Source: an uncultured Bacteroidota bacterium
GTDB taxonomy: Bacteria > Bacteroidota > Bacteroidia > Chitinophagales > Chitinophagaceae
Direction: 5' to 3'
DNA: 64,000 bases
Assembly (NCBI GenBank): GCA_903906365.1
Contig: CAIVKC010000061.1
Coordinates: 38,147 to 102,146 of the forward strand
Part shown: positions 1 to 9,257 of the stretch, piece by piece
Layout: each line of letters begins with the position of its first letter
Position numbering within the stretch: position 1 is the stretch's first letter
The notes under the pieces: generated by a model
Databases searched by the model: none
Seen by the model: the letters and a program-made list of their open reading frames with translations, nothing else
Told to the model about the DNA's origin: nothing
Position numbers and translations under genes: made by a program

Positions 1-642
1 CAGGGAAATGCCAAATACTCTTTTTCACACAGCGGCTTCTATTTTCTGAATTCATCGTTGAATTTTTCCCATCAGGTTCAACAGGCCCGCATGCAGATTA
101 ACCCGCGGTTTGCCCAAAGCCTGTCGCTGAACTACCGAAAGACCCTAACTACCCTGGAAGCCAGCCAGTTCCTTGCCTCCGGTTATCTGTACCTTCCAGG
201 GGTGGTATCCACCCATAGTTTGGTACTGGCAGCCGCCTTCCAGCAACGGGACAGCCTGCACCAGTATGGTTTTTCCAATTCTTTCCCTTTTTCCCGCGGA
301 TACAGCGGGGTGGATTTTTTCAGGATGTACCGATTGGCAGGGAACTACCATTTCCCCTTGCTTTATCCCGATTGGGGCCTTGGCAGCGTCATTTATTTTT
401 TGCGCATTCGATCCAATTTGTTTTTTGATTATACCAGGGTCTTTGATTTTTATTCCGACGGCAGCAGGGTGCCGCCGCAATACAGGTCTTTTGGGGCAGA
501 AATCTTCTTTGATACCAAATGGTGGAACCAGCTCCCGGTCAATTTCGGAATTCGCTACAGCCGCCTGATGGACCGTGATTTTGAGGGTCGTGGTCCCAAC
601 CAGTGGGAATTCATCCTTCCCGTGAACCTGCTTTCAAGATGA
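1..642 (+). CDS. C-terminal part of a large outer-membrane/beta-barrel-like protein (truncated by window start)
   Basis: Frame is open from base 1 to the stop at 642 with no start inside the window; alternating aromatic/polar strand-like segments ending in an amphipathic strand. Confidence 0.6.
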   Translation, partial: QGNAKYSFSHSGFYFLNSSLNFSHQVQQARMQINPRFAQSLSLNYRKTLTTLEASQFLASGYLYLPGVVSTHSLVLAAAFQQRDSLHQYGFSNSFPFSRGYSGVDFFRMYRLAGNYHFPLLYPDWGLGSVIYFLRIRSNLFFDYTRVFDFYSDGSRVPPQYRSFGAEIFFDTKWWNQLPVNFGIRYSRLMDRDFEGRGPNQWEFILPVNLLSR

Positions 643-649
643 TTCCTGC

Positions 650-1252
650 TCAATACCACACAAAGGCTTTCCGGCCGGGGCGCGGTTGGAACAGCCATTG
701 GTTGACCCTGCGGCAAAGCAAGGCACTTCCGGTGCCAATGAGTGCGCCTGCCAACACGTCGGTGGGGTAATGGACCCCCAGGTACATACGTGAAAAACCG
801 ACCGTACCGGCCCACAGAAAGGAGGGAACAATGACATACCATTTGGGGCATGCCAGGCTCATGGCCATGGCTGAGGAAAAGGCCAGGGAACTATGTCCGG
901 ATGGAAAAGAGGGGCTCCCCATATCGCTGAGGGGGATGATCAGGCTATCCCGGGCAGATGGCCTGGGACGATTGACAATGTATTTGAGTACCAGGGCAAA
1001 GCCGCCACCCACCGCCATGGTCTCCAGCACATACAGGGACTTTTGCCGTCCTACCGGGTCGTGCTCACAAACTGAAACCACCCACATACCAGCGGGCATG
1101 GCCAGGCTCACAACGGTAGTTGAATTGGAAACCCCCTGCATAAAGCTGGTCATACCCGCAGACCGGTTGCGGGTAAGGTGTTCAAGAAACCGCTGTTCGG
1201 CGTTTTGCGCACCCGCTTCCTGCCAGCAGAACAGAAAAATAAATGGAATCAT
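650..1252 (-). CDS. PAP2-superfamily (phosphatidic acid phosphatase-like) membrane/secreted phosphatase
   Basis: PSGHSSLAFSSAMAMS and SRMYLGVHYPTDVLAGALIG match PAP2 motifs. The internal ATG at 1252 (MIPFIFLFCWQEAGAQ, signal peptide) is preferred over 1390, which overlaps valS. Confidence 0.85.
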   Translation of the reverse strand: MIPFIFLFCWQEAGAQNAEQRFLEHLTRNRSAGMTSFMQGVSNSTTVVSLAMPAGMWVVSVCEHDPVGRQKSLYVLETMAVGGGFALVLKYIVNRPRPSARDSLIIPLSDMGSPSFPSGHSSLAFSSAMAMSLACPKWYVIVPSFLWAGTVGFSRMYLGVHYPTDVLAGALIGTGSALLCRRVNQWLFQPRPGRKAFVWY

Positions 1253-1283
1253 CCACCCATTAGACAGCTTCCTTATTGGCCTA

Positions 1284-3926
1284 TCAGGACAATTGGGCCA
1301 GACTTTCTTCAATGACCTGAATCTTGGCTTCTGCATCGGCTTTCTTTTTTTGCTCCAGGGCAAGCACGTCGGGCTTGGCGTTTTGGACAAAACGTTCGTT
1401 GTTTAGTTTGTTGTTCACCGGGACCAGAAATCCTTTCAGGTAGGCCAATTCCTTTTGAAGGGCCTGCCGCTGGCTTTCCACGTTAACCGGCGCTTCCGAC
1501 CTGATATAAATCTGATCATTACCGCAAAGTAAGCCAATGGAATGGTCTATTGGCTGGCTGATATAGGAGAGTTGGGATGCGTTGACCTGTTTGCAAAGGA
1601 TTTTTTCGATTTCCCGGTATTGGGACGGGTTAGATGTCTGTACAAAAAGATCGATGGTTTCTTTGGGTTTCAACTGATGCTTGTTGCGGGCATCCCGGAT
1701 GGCTGTGATGACCTCTTTGAGCAGTTCTCCCCTTTGGAGGAGCGGGTCTTCTGGTGAGGGAAACTGGCTGTTAAACTGGGATACGCACAAATCATCCTGC
1801 CTGTCCTGGGAAAGGTGATACAACTCTTCGGTAATGAAAGGCATAAAGGGGTGAAGGAGCTGCAGCAAACGGTCAAAAAATTCCAGTGTTTTTTTGTAAA
1901 CCATACCATCTACCGGCTGTTCAAATCCCGGTTTGATCCATTCCAGGTACCAGCTGCAGAAATCATCCCAGATCAGGGAATAAATGGTCTTGAGGGCCTC
2001 GCTGAGTTTAAAATTTTTCAGCTGTTCCTCCACCTCCCGGCTAACCTGGTTTATCCTGTTTTCAAACCATTGCAGGGCAAAACGGTCCTGATCCCCCTCC
2101 GCTATGGGCTGTACCCTTTCCTCCCACATCCTGATCAGCTTCAGGGCATTCCATAATTTATTATTGAAATTCCTGCCCTGTTCCAGGGAGCTTTCATCAA
2201 AAAGCAGGTCATTTCCGGCCGGCGAGGAAATCATGATTCCAAAGCGGACGGCATCCGCCCCGTACTTATCAATAAGTTCCAGCAGATCAGGGGAATTTCC
2301 CAAGCTCTTGCTCATTTTCCTTCCCTGTTTATCACGCACCATTCCGGTGAAATAGACATCGCTGAATGGTTTTTCTCCCCGGAAGGCATAACCTGCCATG
2401 ATCATCCTGGCAACCCAGAAAAAAATGATGTCCTGGCCGGTAACAAGTACTGATGTAGGGTAGTAATAATTGATATCGGCATTGGCGGGTTCCGTAATCC
2501 CACGGAAAACCTCCATCGGCCAGAGCCAGGAAGAAAACCAGGTATCCAGCACATCCTGGTCCTGCGTAAGGGCTTGGCTTCCATCTGCCAACTCAGGGGC
2601 AGGCTGTTTTGCGGACCACTGCGCCAGGGCATCCTGGTAGGTTTCAGCTACATAAACATTACCCTCCTTGTCATACCAGGCGGGAATCTGCTGCCCCCAC
2701 CATAACTGACGGCTGATGCACCAGTCCTTTACATTTTCCAGCCAATATCTGTAAGTAGCCAGGAATTTTTCCCCGGGATGGATCTTGATATCGCCACCCA
2801 CCACTGCCTGCAGCGCCGGCTCTCCCAACTCCTTCATTCGTACAAACCACTGGGTGGAAATCCTGGGTTCAATGACCGTATCCGGATTGCGCTGGCTGAA
2901 CCCCAGTCGGGTCGTATATTCCTCTTCCTTGAGCAGCAACCCTTTCTCGCGGAGTGCATCCACGACTTTACGGCGGGCTTCAAATCGGTCCAGGCCTACA
3001 AAAACCTGGGCCTTATCAGAGAGGGTTCCATCCTCGTTGAGGGTATCAATGATCTCCAGGCCATGTTTGAGACCCAGGTTATAGTCGTTGATGTCGTGGG
3101 CAGGGGTTACCTTCAGGGCTCCGGTACCGAAAGCAGGATCCACGTATTGGTCAAAGATGATGTCCACGGCCCGGTTTACCAGGGGCACAATGACTTTTTT
3201 TCCTTTCAGATGGGCATATCGTTCATCGGAGGGATGGACGCAGAGGGCAGAATCCCCCATGATGGTTTCCGGACGTTGGGTGGCCACGGAAATGAATTCA
3301 TCAGATCCGGAGACCTGGTATTTTACATAGTACAATGTACCCTGCAGGTCCTTATATTCCACTTCCTCATCGCTCAGGGCAGTTCTCGCCTTGGGGTCCC
3401 AGTTAATCATCCTGGCTCCCCTGTAAATCAATCCCCTCTGGAATAGCTCTACAAAGACTTTCAGGACGGCCTTGTAATAATGGTCATCCATGGTAAAGCT
3501 TACCCGGCTCCAGTCCACACTACAGCCCAGTTTCTCGATCTGGCTGTAAATGATATTACCATATTTCTCCTTCCATTCAAAGGCATATTTCAGAAACTCC
3601 TCCCTGGTAAGATCCGCTTTGCGGATTCCTTTTTCTTTTTCAAGCATCTGCACCACCTTGGATTCTGTGGCAATGGACGCATGGTCGCTTCCGGGTACCC
3701 AGCAGGCATTATATCCGCTCATGCGGGCCCTCCTGACCAGGATATCCTGAACGGTCTCATTGAGGGTATGGCCCATATGCAGGACCCCTGTGACATTGGG
3801 CGGGGGAATGACGACCGTATAAGCCTTTCTGGTGTCCGGGGTGCTGCGGAAATATCCCTTGTCCATCCAATGTTTGTACCACCGATCCTCTACCGACGCC
3901 GGGTTGTAATTCTTACTCAATTCCAT
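1284..3926 (-). CDS. valS: Valyl-tRNA synthetase
   Basis: 880 aa; PPPNVTGVLHMGHTLN (HIGH), GRKMSKSLGNSPD (KMSKS), ARMIMAGYAF, C-terminal coiled coil. Confidence 0.98.
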   Translation of the reverse strand: MELSKNYNPASVEDRWYKHWMDKGYFRSTPDTRKAYTVVIPPPNVTGVLHMGHTLNETVQDILVRRARMSGYNACWVPGSDHASIATESKVVQMLEKEKGIRKADLTREEFLKYAFEWKEKYGNIIYSQIEKLGCSVDWSRVSFTMDDHYYKAVLKVFVELFQRGLIYRGARMINWDPKARTALSDEEVEYKDLQGTLYYVKYQVSGSDEFISVATQRPETIMGDSALCVHPSDERYAHLKGKKVIVPLVNRAVDIIFDQYVDPAFGTGALKVTPAHDINDYNLGLKHGLEIIDTLNEDGTLSDKAQVFVGLDRFEARRKVVDALREKGLLLKEEEYTTRLGFSQRNPDTVIEPRISTQWFVRMKELGEPALQAVVGGDIKIHPGEKFLATYRYWLENVKDWCISRQLWWGQQIPAWYDKEGNVYVAETYQDALAQWSAKQPAPELADGSQALTQDQDVLDTWFSSWLWPMEVFRGITEPANADINYYYPTSVLVTGQDIIFFWVARMIMAGYAFRGEKPFSDVYFTGMVRDKQGRKMSKSLGNSPDLLELIDKYGADAVRFGIMISSPAGNDLLFDESSLEQGRNFNNKLWNALKLIRMWEERVQPIAEGDQDRFALQWFENRINQVSREVEEQLKNFKLSEALKTIYSLIWDDFCSWYLEWIKPGFEQPVDGMVYKKTLEFFDRLLQLLHPFMPFITEELYHLSQDRQDDLCVSQFNSQFPSPEDPLLQRGELLKEVITAIRDARNKHQLKPKETIDLFVQTSNPSQYREIEKILCKQVNASQLSYISQPIDHSIGLLCGNDQIYIRSEAPVNVESQRQALQKELAYLKGFLVPVNNKLNNERFVQNAKPDVLALEQKKKADAEAKIQVIEESLAQLS

Positions 3927-4021
3927 AGCAGAAGCTTAAAATATTGCTTGTTTTTATTGGATGGCAAAGGTAAGAATTGTTAACCAAGCTTTTGGTAGTA
4001 AGGAAGGGAAGGAAAATAAAT

Positions 4022-4043
4022 AAAAAATCCCCTGTAACAGGGG
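4022..4043 (-). terminator. Intrinsic terminator for the 37-aa ORF at 4137-4250
   Basis: CCCCTG-TAA-CAGGGG stem with an A6 run on + (T6 on -) on the downstream side. Confidence 0.75.
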
Positions 4044-4136
4044 ACTCATATAATTTGATGAAAAAAAATACCCAGCCCTTCTGCTATTCAAATCAAGCAG
4101 GGCCATAATATCCTTTTTTCAAGTAAACGCTTGTTC

Positions 4137-4250
4137 TCAGGCAAACCAGTAGAGGTAGGACAGGAACATTACCAAGCCCAGAAATCCAACTGCGAGTAAT
4201 GCTGTTTGCAGGTTTTCGCCGAGGTGAAGCGAATGCATCATTTTTTTCAT
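4137..4250 (-). CDS. 37-aa single-TM microprotein (copy A), below the supplied ORF length threshold
   Basis: MKKMMHSLHLGENLQTALLAVGFLGLVMFLSYLYWFA*; same length, N-terminus and architecture as 4521-4634; CTAAAATT exactly 7 nt before ATG; terminator downstream. Confidence 0.65.
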   Translation of the reverse strand: MKKMMHSLHLGENLQTALLAVGFLGLVMFLSYLYWFA

Positions 4251-4467
4251 ACTGAACAATTTTAGAGGTGAAACCATGTTGATAAAAAATGGAGTTCAAA
4301 GGGGACGATTGATAATCAACAATTTAACGGGTTTCTTCTACGATCTTGGATGAGATCCATTCAACAGATAAGGAAGGGGCTAAAGCAATAATTCTAATAT
4401 AAATATACAAATATTTTTCCCGAAAGCGCCAAATCTTTCCGGAAAAATCTTTTTTTCTGGATAAAAA

Positions 4468-4494
4468 CGAAAACTCCGGCTTGAGGGCCGGAGT
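4468..4494 (-). terminator. Intrinsic terminator for the 37-aa ORF at 4521-4634
   Basis: ACTCCGGC/GCCGGAGT 8-bp stem followed on the minus strand by TTTTCGTTTTT. Confidence 0.75.
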
Positions 4495-4520
4495 CAAATA
4501 GCTTATTAAAACCCAAGGTT

Positions 4521-4634
4521 TTAGGACAGGGTAAATACATACGCAAAAAGCAAAATGGCGCAGAAGTACAGTACGGCTGTTATGGCAGCTAATGCTGTGT
4601 GTTCCCCTGGCTGGGTGGTGTCCATTTTTTTCAT
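4521..4634 (-). CDS. 37-aa single-TM microprotein (copy B)
   Basis: MKKMDTTQPGEHTALAAITAVLYFCAILLFAYVFTLS*; in frame with the supplied 81-aa ORF but starting at the ATG at 4634, 7 nt after a CTAAAATT motif shared with copy A. Confidence 0.65.
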   Translation of the reverse strand: MKKMDTTQPGEHTALAAITAVLYFCAILLFAYVFTLS

Positions 4635-4662
4635 GGCATTGAATTTTAGGGTTAATAAATTG

Positions 4663-4678
4663 CAGGAACAGGTTCCTG
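4663..4678. promoter_or_regulatory. Perfect inverted repeat upstream of microprotein copy B (operator-like)
   Basis: CAGGAAC-AG-GTTCCTG, 7-bp arms with 2-nt spacer, 28 nt upstream of the copy B start codon. Confidence 0.35.
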
Positions 4679-4802
4679 TTGGAATTGCTTTCAGAGGGGA
4701 TGAGCGGATTGGACGTACATTCAGGTGGCCTTTAGGCCTTCTGAATAATAGGATGTTAACCACCAAATCTCTATATCTTTATTGTCCTATTAATGGATTC
4801 AT

Positions 4803-6221
4803 TTGCTTTACGCTATCGTCGATATAGAGACCACGGGGGGTTATGCAGCTAATAACGCCATAACGGAAGTGGCTATTGTGCTTCATAATGGTAAACATGA
4901 ATTAAAAAGGTTTCAAACCCTTGTTAACCCGCATATTTCCATTCCCAGGTACGTTCAATCGCTGACGGGAATAACCGACGATATGGTGGCTGATGCACCC
5001 GGCTTCCAGGAACTGGCCCCCACCATACATGAATGGCTCAGGGAAGCTGTTTTTGTGGCCCACAATGTGAATTTCGATTACTCTTTTTTAAAGCACCAGC
5101 TAAAAGCCGCCGGATATGAGCTCAACTGCAAAAAATTATGTACCGTCAGGCTGGGCCGCAAGGTTTTCCCCGGTCTGCCGAGTTACAGCCTTGGCAAACT
5201 CTGCAGGGAACTAGGCATTGAGGTTTCCAACCGGCATCGGGCAGGAGGTGATGCAGATGCAACAGTCCGTTTGTTCGAAATGATCCTGGAAAAGGATACC
5301 CAGGGACATATGCAGGCGATGCTGAAAGGGAGGAACAAGGAACAATACGTACCCATCCATTTGCCGGTGGAACAGATCGAGGCACTGCCCATGGTAGCCG
5401 GAGTATATTATTTCCATGACCAAAAGGGAAAGGTCATTTATGTCGGAAAGGCCAACAACATTCGCCAGCGTGTCTGCAGCCATTTTTCCAACAACAAGCC
5501 CGGTAAACAAAAACAGGAGTTTTTGAGGAATATCTATTCGGTTTCTCACCAAAGAACCGGAACCGAACTGATGGCATTTTTGCTGGAATGTGTTGAAATC
5601 AAGAAGCTCTGGCCCCTGTATAACCGCAGCCTTAAAAAATTTGAGCAGGCCTATGGGATGTATGTATATACAGACCGTAACGGATACCTCCGGCTGATCA
5701 TTGAAAAAAGGAAGAAGCAACTCCGGCCAATCTATACCTTTTCCTGGCTGATGGAGGGACAAAACATGCTCAGAAAGCTGGTTCGCAGCTTTGGATTATG
5801 CCCTAAACTATGTTTCATCCAAAAGGGAGATGGCCCCTGTGAAGGGGTCCGTGAGAAATATTGTACTGGCGCCTGTGAAAAACAGGAAGGACCGGGGCCT
5901 TATAATGAGCGTGTGGAGCGGGCCCTGGAATCCCTTCACCGGGAGCTGCCTACCTTTACCCTTATTGACCAGGGGCGCCACGCCGAAGAGCAAAGCTGTA
6001 TCCTGGTGGAGGAAGGCCGTTTTTATGGGATGGGATACCTTCCGGCAGACGCCGTGATCCCGGGCTTTACTGGGCTTAAGGAGTATATTCAGCCATATCC
6101 CGAAAACGATTATATGCGGGGACTGATTTATCAGTATGCTGCCCGCTGGCCTTCCAAAAAAATTACCCTGCAGCCCGATAACCTCAGTGCAGAGCCAAAA
6201 ATCAATAAATTCCTTTCATGA
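4803..6221 (+). CDS. DnaQ-like 3'-5' exonuclease fused to a GIY-YIG (UvrC/Cho-type) nuclease domain
   Basis: N-terminal YAIVDIETTG, AHNVNFDYSFL and HRAGGDADAT exonuclease motifs; then MVAGVYYFHDQKGKVIYVGKANNIRQRV (GIY-YIG). Confidence 0.92.
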   Translation: MLYAIVDIETTGGYAANNAITEVAIVLHNGKHELKRFQTLVNPHISIPRYVQSLTGITDDMVADAPGFQELAPTIHEWLREAVFVAHNVNFDYSFLKHQLKAAGYELNCKKLCTVRLGRKVFPGLPSYSLGKLCRELGIEVSNRHRAGGDADATVRLFEMILEKDTQGHMQAMLKGRNKEQYVPIHLPVEQIEALPMVAGVYYFHDQKGKVIYVGKANNIRQRVCSHFSNNKPGKQKQEFLRNIYSVSHQRTGTELMAFLLECVEIKKLWPLYNRSLKKFEQAYGMYVYTDRNGYLRLIIEKRKKQLRPIYTFSWLMEGQNMLRKLVRSFGLCPKLCFIQKGDGPCEGVREKYCTGACEKQEGPGPYNERVERALESLHRELPTFTLIDQGRHAEEQSCILVEEGRFYGMGYLPADAVIPGFTGLKEYIQPYPENDYMRGLIYQYAARWPSKKITLQPDNLSAEPKINKFLS

Positions 6222-6733
6222 ATAAAGTGACCAATGGCAAGATTGCCATGATTATGCTTTTAAATGCCTGGCTGCTGATTGCATGCGGGTGCGGGCGGGG
6301 AAAATCAGAGACAGCGGGAGGCGGGACCGACACGGGTTCAGGCAATACGGTTCTCATTCAACCTGCTGAACTAATCCCTGCCCTGAGGAAAAAAACCAGC
6401 CCTGATCCGATTTGCCAGTACCGCGAGAAAACGGATAATCCCCTCAACGACTGGTATTTTTCAGTGGCGCTATTTGAAACACCCCGTACTTTTGATTACC
6501 TGCTCAAAATGCAGTTTGAAGAAGTTACGGGGCAAGACACCATCCGGCTGCCTAATTTCGGTTTTCTGCCACAGCCATCCATCCAGAAAGGTAAGGACAA
6601 GTACTCCTGCATCATTGGTTTCATGGATGCAAACCATCAGTTCCGGGAATATAAACTGGTGCATGTGGTGGGGGGCAGGGAGCTTAAGTTAACCACCCTT
6701 AAACGTTATTCGGTGGCAACCTATACCAAATAA
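6218..6733 (+). CDS. Hypothetical lipoprotein
   Basis: Lipobox-like LLIAC after a hydrophobic N-terminus; ATGA overlap with the preceding gene. Confidence 0.6.
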   Translation: MNKVTNGKIAMIMLLNAWLLIACGCGRGKSETAGGGTDTGSGNTVLIQPAELIPALRKKTSPDPICQYREKTDNPLNDWYFSVALFETPRTFDYLLKMQFEEVTGQDTIRLPNFGFLPQPSIQKGKDKYSCIIGFMDANHQFREYKLVHVVGGRELKLTTLKRYSVATYTK

Positions 6734-6778
6734 GAGCTGCCAGGTCCGGTTGAATTTCTTTTCATCAAATAAGTAATT

Positions 6779-7510
6779 ATGCAACCTGAGGTTACGTCCT
6801 GGTTCAGTCCCAGCCTGCAAAAGGAAATGCCGGTGGCAGTGTATGGCTATTATGGATTTGCCCTGCTGATGATTCCTACCGCAGCCGCCGATTAACTGGA
6901 ATACGGCCGGTTCGGCCTGATTGATTGCATTGCCCCCTTTATTGAACAGGGTAAGGTAAAAGTATTTTCCATCAACAGTATCAATAATGAAAGCTGGATG
7001 AATAATGAGATGGAGCCAAGACACAAGGCCATCCGCCATCAACAGTTCAATGATTATGTATTCAATGAGGTCGTTCCTTTTATCAGGAGCCAGACCAGTC
7101 CGGAAACCCCCGTTATTACCTGCGGCGCCTCCTTTGGAGCGCTCCACAGTGCCAATCTTTTCTTCAAAAGGCCGGAGCTGATCAGCGGCTGTATTGCCAT
7201 GAGCGGGGTATATGATCTCACAGAATACACCAAGGGCTATTTCGACCAGGATGTCTATTACAACAGTCCCATGCATTACCTTCCCAATCTGAGCGATCCT
7301 ACTATTTTACAGCAAATAGGCAGTTCCGGACATATCCACCTGGTCACAGGCAGCGGTGAATATGAGGATCCCCAAGCCAACCGGCGCTTTGCCGGTGTAT
7401 TACAGGAAAAGGGCATTCCCTATGAACTGGATATCTGGGGGACCGATATTCGACACGACTGGCCTACCTGGCGCCGCATGTTGCCCCATTACCTGGGCAC
7501 TCGTTTTTAA
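6779..7510 (+). pseudogene. Esterase-like alpha/beta hydrolase interrupted by an in-frame TAA at 6893-6895
   Basis: ATG 6779 and stop 7508-7510 are in the same frame (244 codons); MQPEVTSW..AVYGYYGFALLMIPTAAAD*LEYGRFGLIDCIAPF..CGASFGALHSANLFFKRPELI. Confidence 0.75.
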
Positions 7511-7520
7511 ATGGCTGCGG

Positions 7521-8186
7521 TCATCCCGGGGTGGACGGTTCCTTTAGGTACCTTCCGAGCAAGGCTAGGAATTGCTTTCTTTCAATCATGACCGCCCCCA
7601 GGCTTTCCAGGTGCTCGGTATAGACCTGGCAGTCAATCAGCTGGACCTTCTCATCCCGTAAGCGGCTTGCGTAACTGATAAAGGCATATTTGGAGGCATT
7701 GGACATGGTACTGAACATGCTTTCACCGAAAAACACCTGACCCATGCGGATGCCATACAAACCTCCTACGAGTTCACCCTGGTACCAGGCTTCGGCACTG
7801 TGTGCATAGCCGCAGCGGTGCAGTTGGTTATAGGCTGCTTCCACCGCATCTGTAATCCAGGTGCCGGGCTGGTCCTTTCGTTTGGTGGTTTTGCACTGGT
7901 GGATAACCCTGGCAAAAGCCTGGTTGACTGTGAATTCAAAGGCATTCCTGCGCAGGAGCTGCTGCATGCTTTTGGAAATCTTTAAATCTTGCGGGAAAAG
8001 CACGAAGCGTGGATCCGGGCACCACCAAAGAATATCCTTTCCCTGGTACCAGGGGAAAATACCGCTTTCATAGGCCAGCAGCAGCCGCTCCATGGAAAGA
8101 TCCCCGCCAAAGGCCAGCAGGCCGTCGGGTTCAGCCAGGTGTACCGGCGGGAAAATCAGTTCATTATCCAGCGCAAATAAAGGCAT
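7521..8186 (-). CDS. aat: Leucyl/phenylalanyl-tRNA--protein transferase
   Basis: GLLAFGGDLSMERLLLAYESGIFPW, WWCPDPRFVLFP, SAEAWYQGELVGGLYGIRMGQVFFGESMFS are diagnostic. Confidence 0.97.
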   Translation of the reverse strand: MPLFALDNELIFPPVHLAEPDGLLAFGGDLSMERLLLAYESGIFPWYQGKDILWWCPDPRFVLFPQDLKISKSMQQLLRRNAFEFTVNQAFARVIHQCKTTKRKDQPGTWITDAVEAAYNQLHRCGYAHSAEAWYQGELVGGLYGIRMGQVFFGESMFSTMSNASKYAFISYASRLRDEKVQLIDCQVYTEHLESLGAVMIERKQFLALLGRYLKEPSTPG

Positions 8187-8271
8187 ATTGTGAAATTCGT
8201 GATTAGGGCCGGGTGACCCAAAAAATATTTCGGCTATCCGGAGAACCTCCCCGTTTCAATGGCCGACAGAC

Positions 8272-8586
8272 TCAGTAAGAGGAGGAGGGGACCTCGATGG
8301 TGGCACCTATCTGGCGCTCGGTAATGGCATCCCTCATGGGCTTGAGCTCATCATAGGAGCCGGTTTTAACCGCGTATTTTCCCTGTGAGTGTATAATCAT
8401 GGCGCATTGTTCAGCCTGTTCAGGGGTATGCCCGCAAACTGCTACAAGGGTCTCGATGACCCATTCAAAGGTATTGACTTCATCGTTCCATACAATCAGG
8501 TTACAGGGCGCTTCATGGAGAGTGAGGGTATCACTATCCGCCTGCTCTGTTTCGTAAGGCCGCGTGTGGTTAAACTTCGTGTCCAT
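8272..8586 (-). CDS. clpS: ATP-dependent Clp protease adaptor ClpS
   Basis: LIVWNDEVNTFEWVIETLVAVCGHTPEQAEQCAMIIHSQGKYAVKTGSYDELKPM. Confidence 0.95.
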   Translation of the reverse strand: MDTKFNHTRPYETEQADSDTLTLHEAPCNLIVWNDEVNTFEWVIETLVAVCGHTPEQAEQCAMIIHSQGKYAVKTGSYDELKPMRDAITERQIGATIEVPSSSY

Positions 8587-8884
8587 GTATCCCTTTTTGC
8601 AAAATTACACATTTATGGACGCCTTGCAATAGTGCCCGGGAAGCCTTTTGGAATTGGAAGCCTCTATGCTGACGGGCACCGGAGTTGGGGGCGGATCACC
8701 GGTCATGGATGGGATTTTATGCCAGGAGGGCACGACTTCTGACTTCCGGGATTATTCATTAGTGGTATTTTGGGTCCACTATACAGGTGGTTACCGAGAT
8801 TTGACCAAAACCCCTTCCGGAAGGGGCTTATTTACAGCTAAAAGCCGGCTGCCATACAATTTTTAAAACAGCAGGGGCGTTTCT

Positions 8885-9181
8885 TTGATGATTCGCCCGT
8901 TTTATCTAAATCCAATACCAAACCTCATGAAAAACTCCATCGAAAATACCCAGCATTACCTGGCTAAAAAATTCATACAGACTGATAATCAGCTGATCCA
9001 GGAAAGTAAGATTGCTTATTTAAAAGTCCAGAGCTGGCAATTTGCGGTTAAAACCCCCGAAATTGGCAAGGTTTACCTGACAGAGGCCGCGGCTATGATC
9101 AAAAGGTCCTTGCTCTGCTTTGTCCCCAATAGTTTTGTATTGAGCGAGGAAGGGTATTATTGTTACCCGGTTGAAAATTGA
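8885..9181 (+). CDS. Hypothetical protein
   Basis: Short ORF in otherwise empty sequence; likely starts at the internal MKNSIENTQ. No family recognised. Confidence 0.4.
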   Translation: MMIRPFYLNPIPNLMKNSIENTQHYLAKKFIQTDNQLIQESKIAYLKVQSWQFAVKTPEIGKVYLTEAAAMIKRSLLCFVPNSFVLSEEGYYCYPVEN

Positions 9182-9199
9182 TATAATGTCAGATTGGCA

Positions 9200-9232
9200 A
9201 AAAAAACCCGGATAACAAGGTTGCTATCCGGG
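9200..9232 (-). terminator. Intrinsic terminator downstream of the 9258 gene
   Basis: CCCGGATA..TATCCGGG stem; A-run on + gives a T-run on -. Confidence 0.75.
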
Positions 9233-9257
9233 CTCTCCGTGTAGGAGCGGTTATTTA

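Noticed and set aside
1284-3983. Many ORFs antisense to valS (e.g. 2778-3446 +, 3480-3983 +)
   Set aside because: They lie opposite a highly conserved synthetase gene, lack recognisable motifs and are typical shadow ORFs of GC-moderate coding DNA.
4093-4299. 68-aa ORF on the minus strand
   Set aside because: Different frame from the 37-aa microprotein; no leader, hydrophobic pattern or family resemblance.
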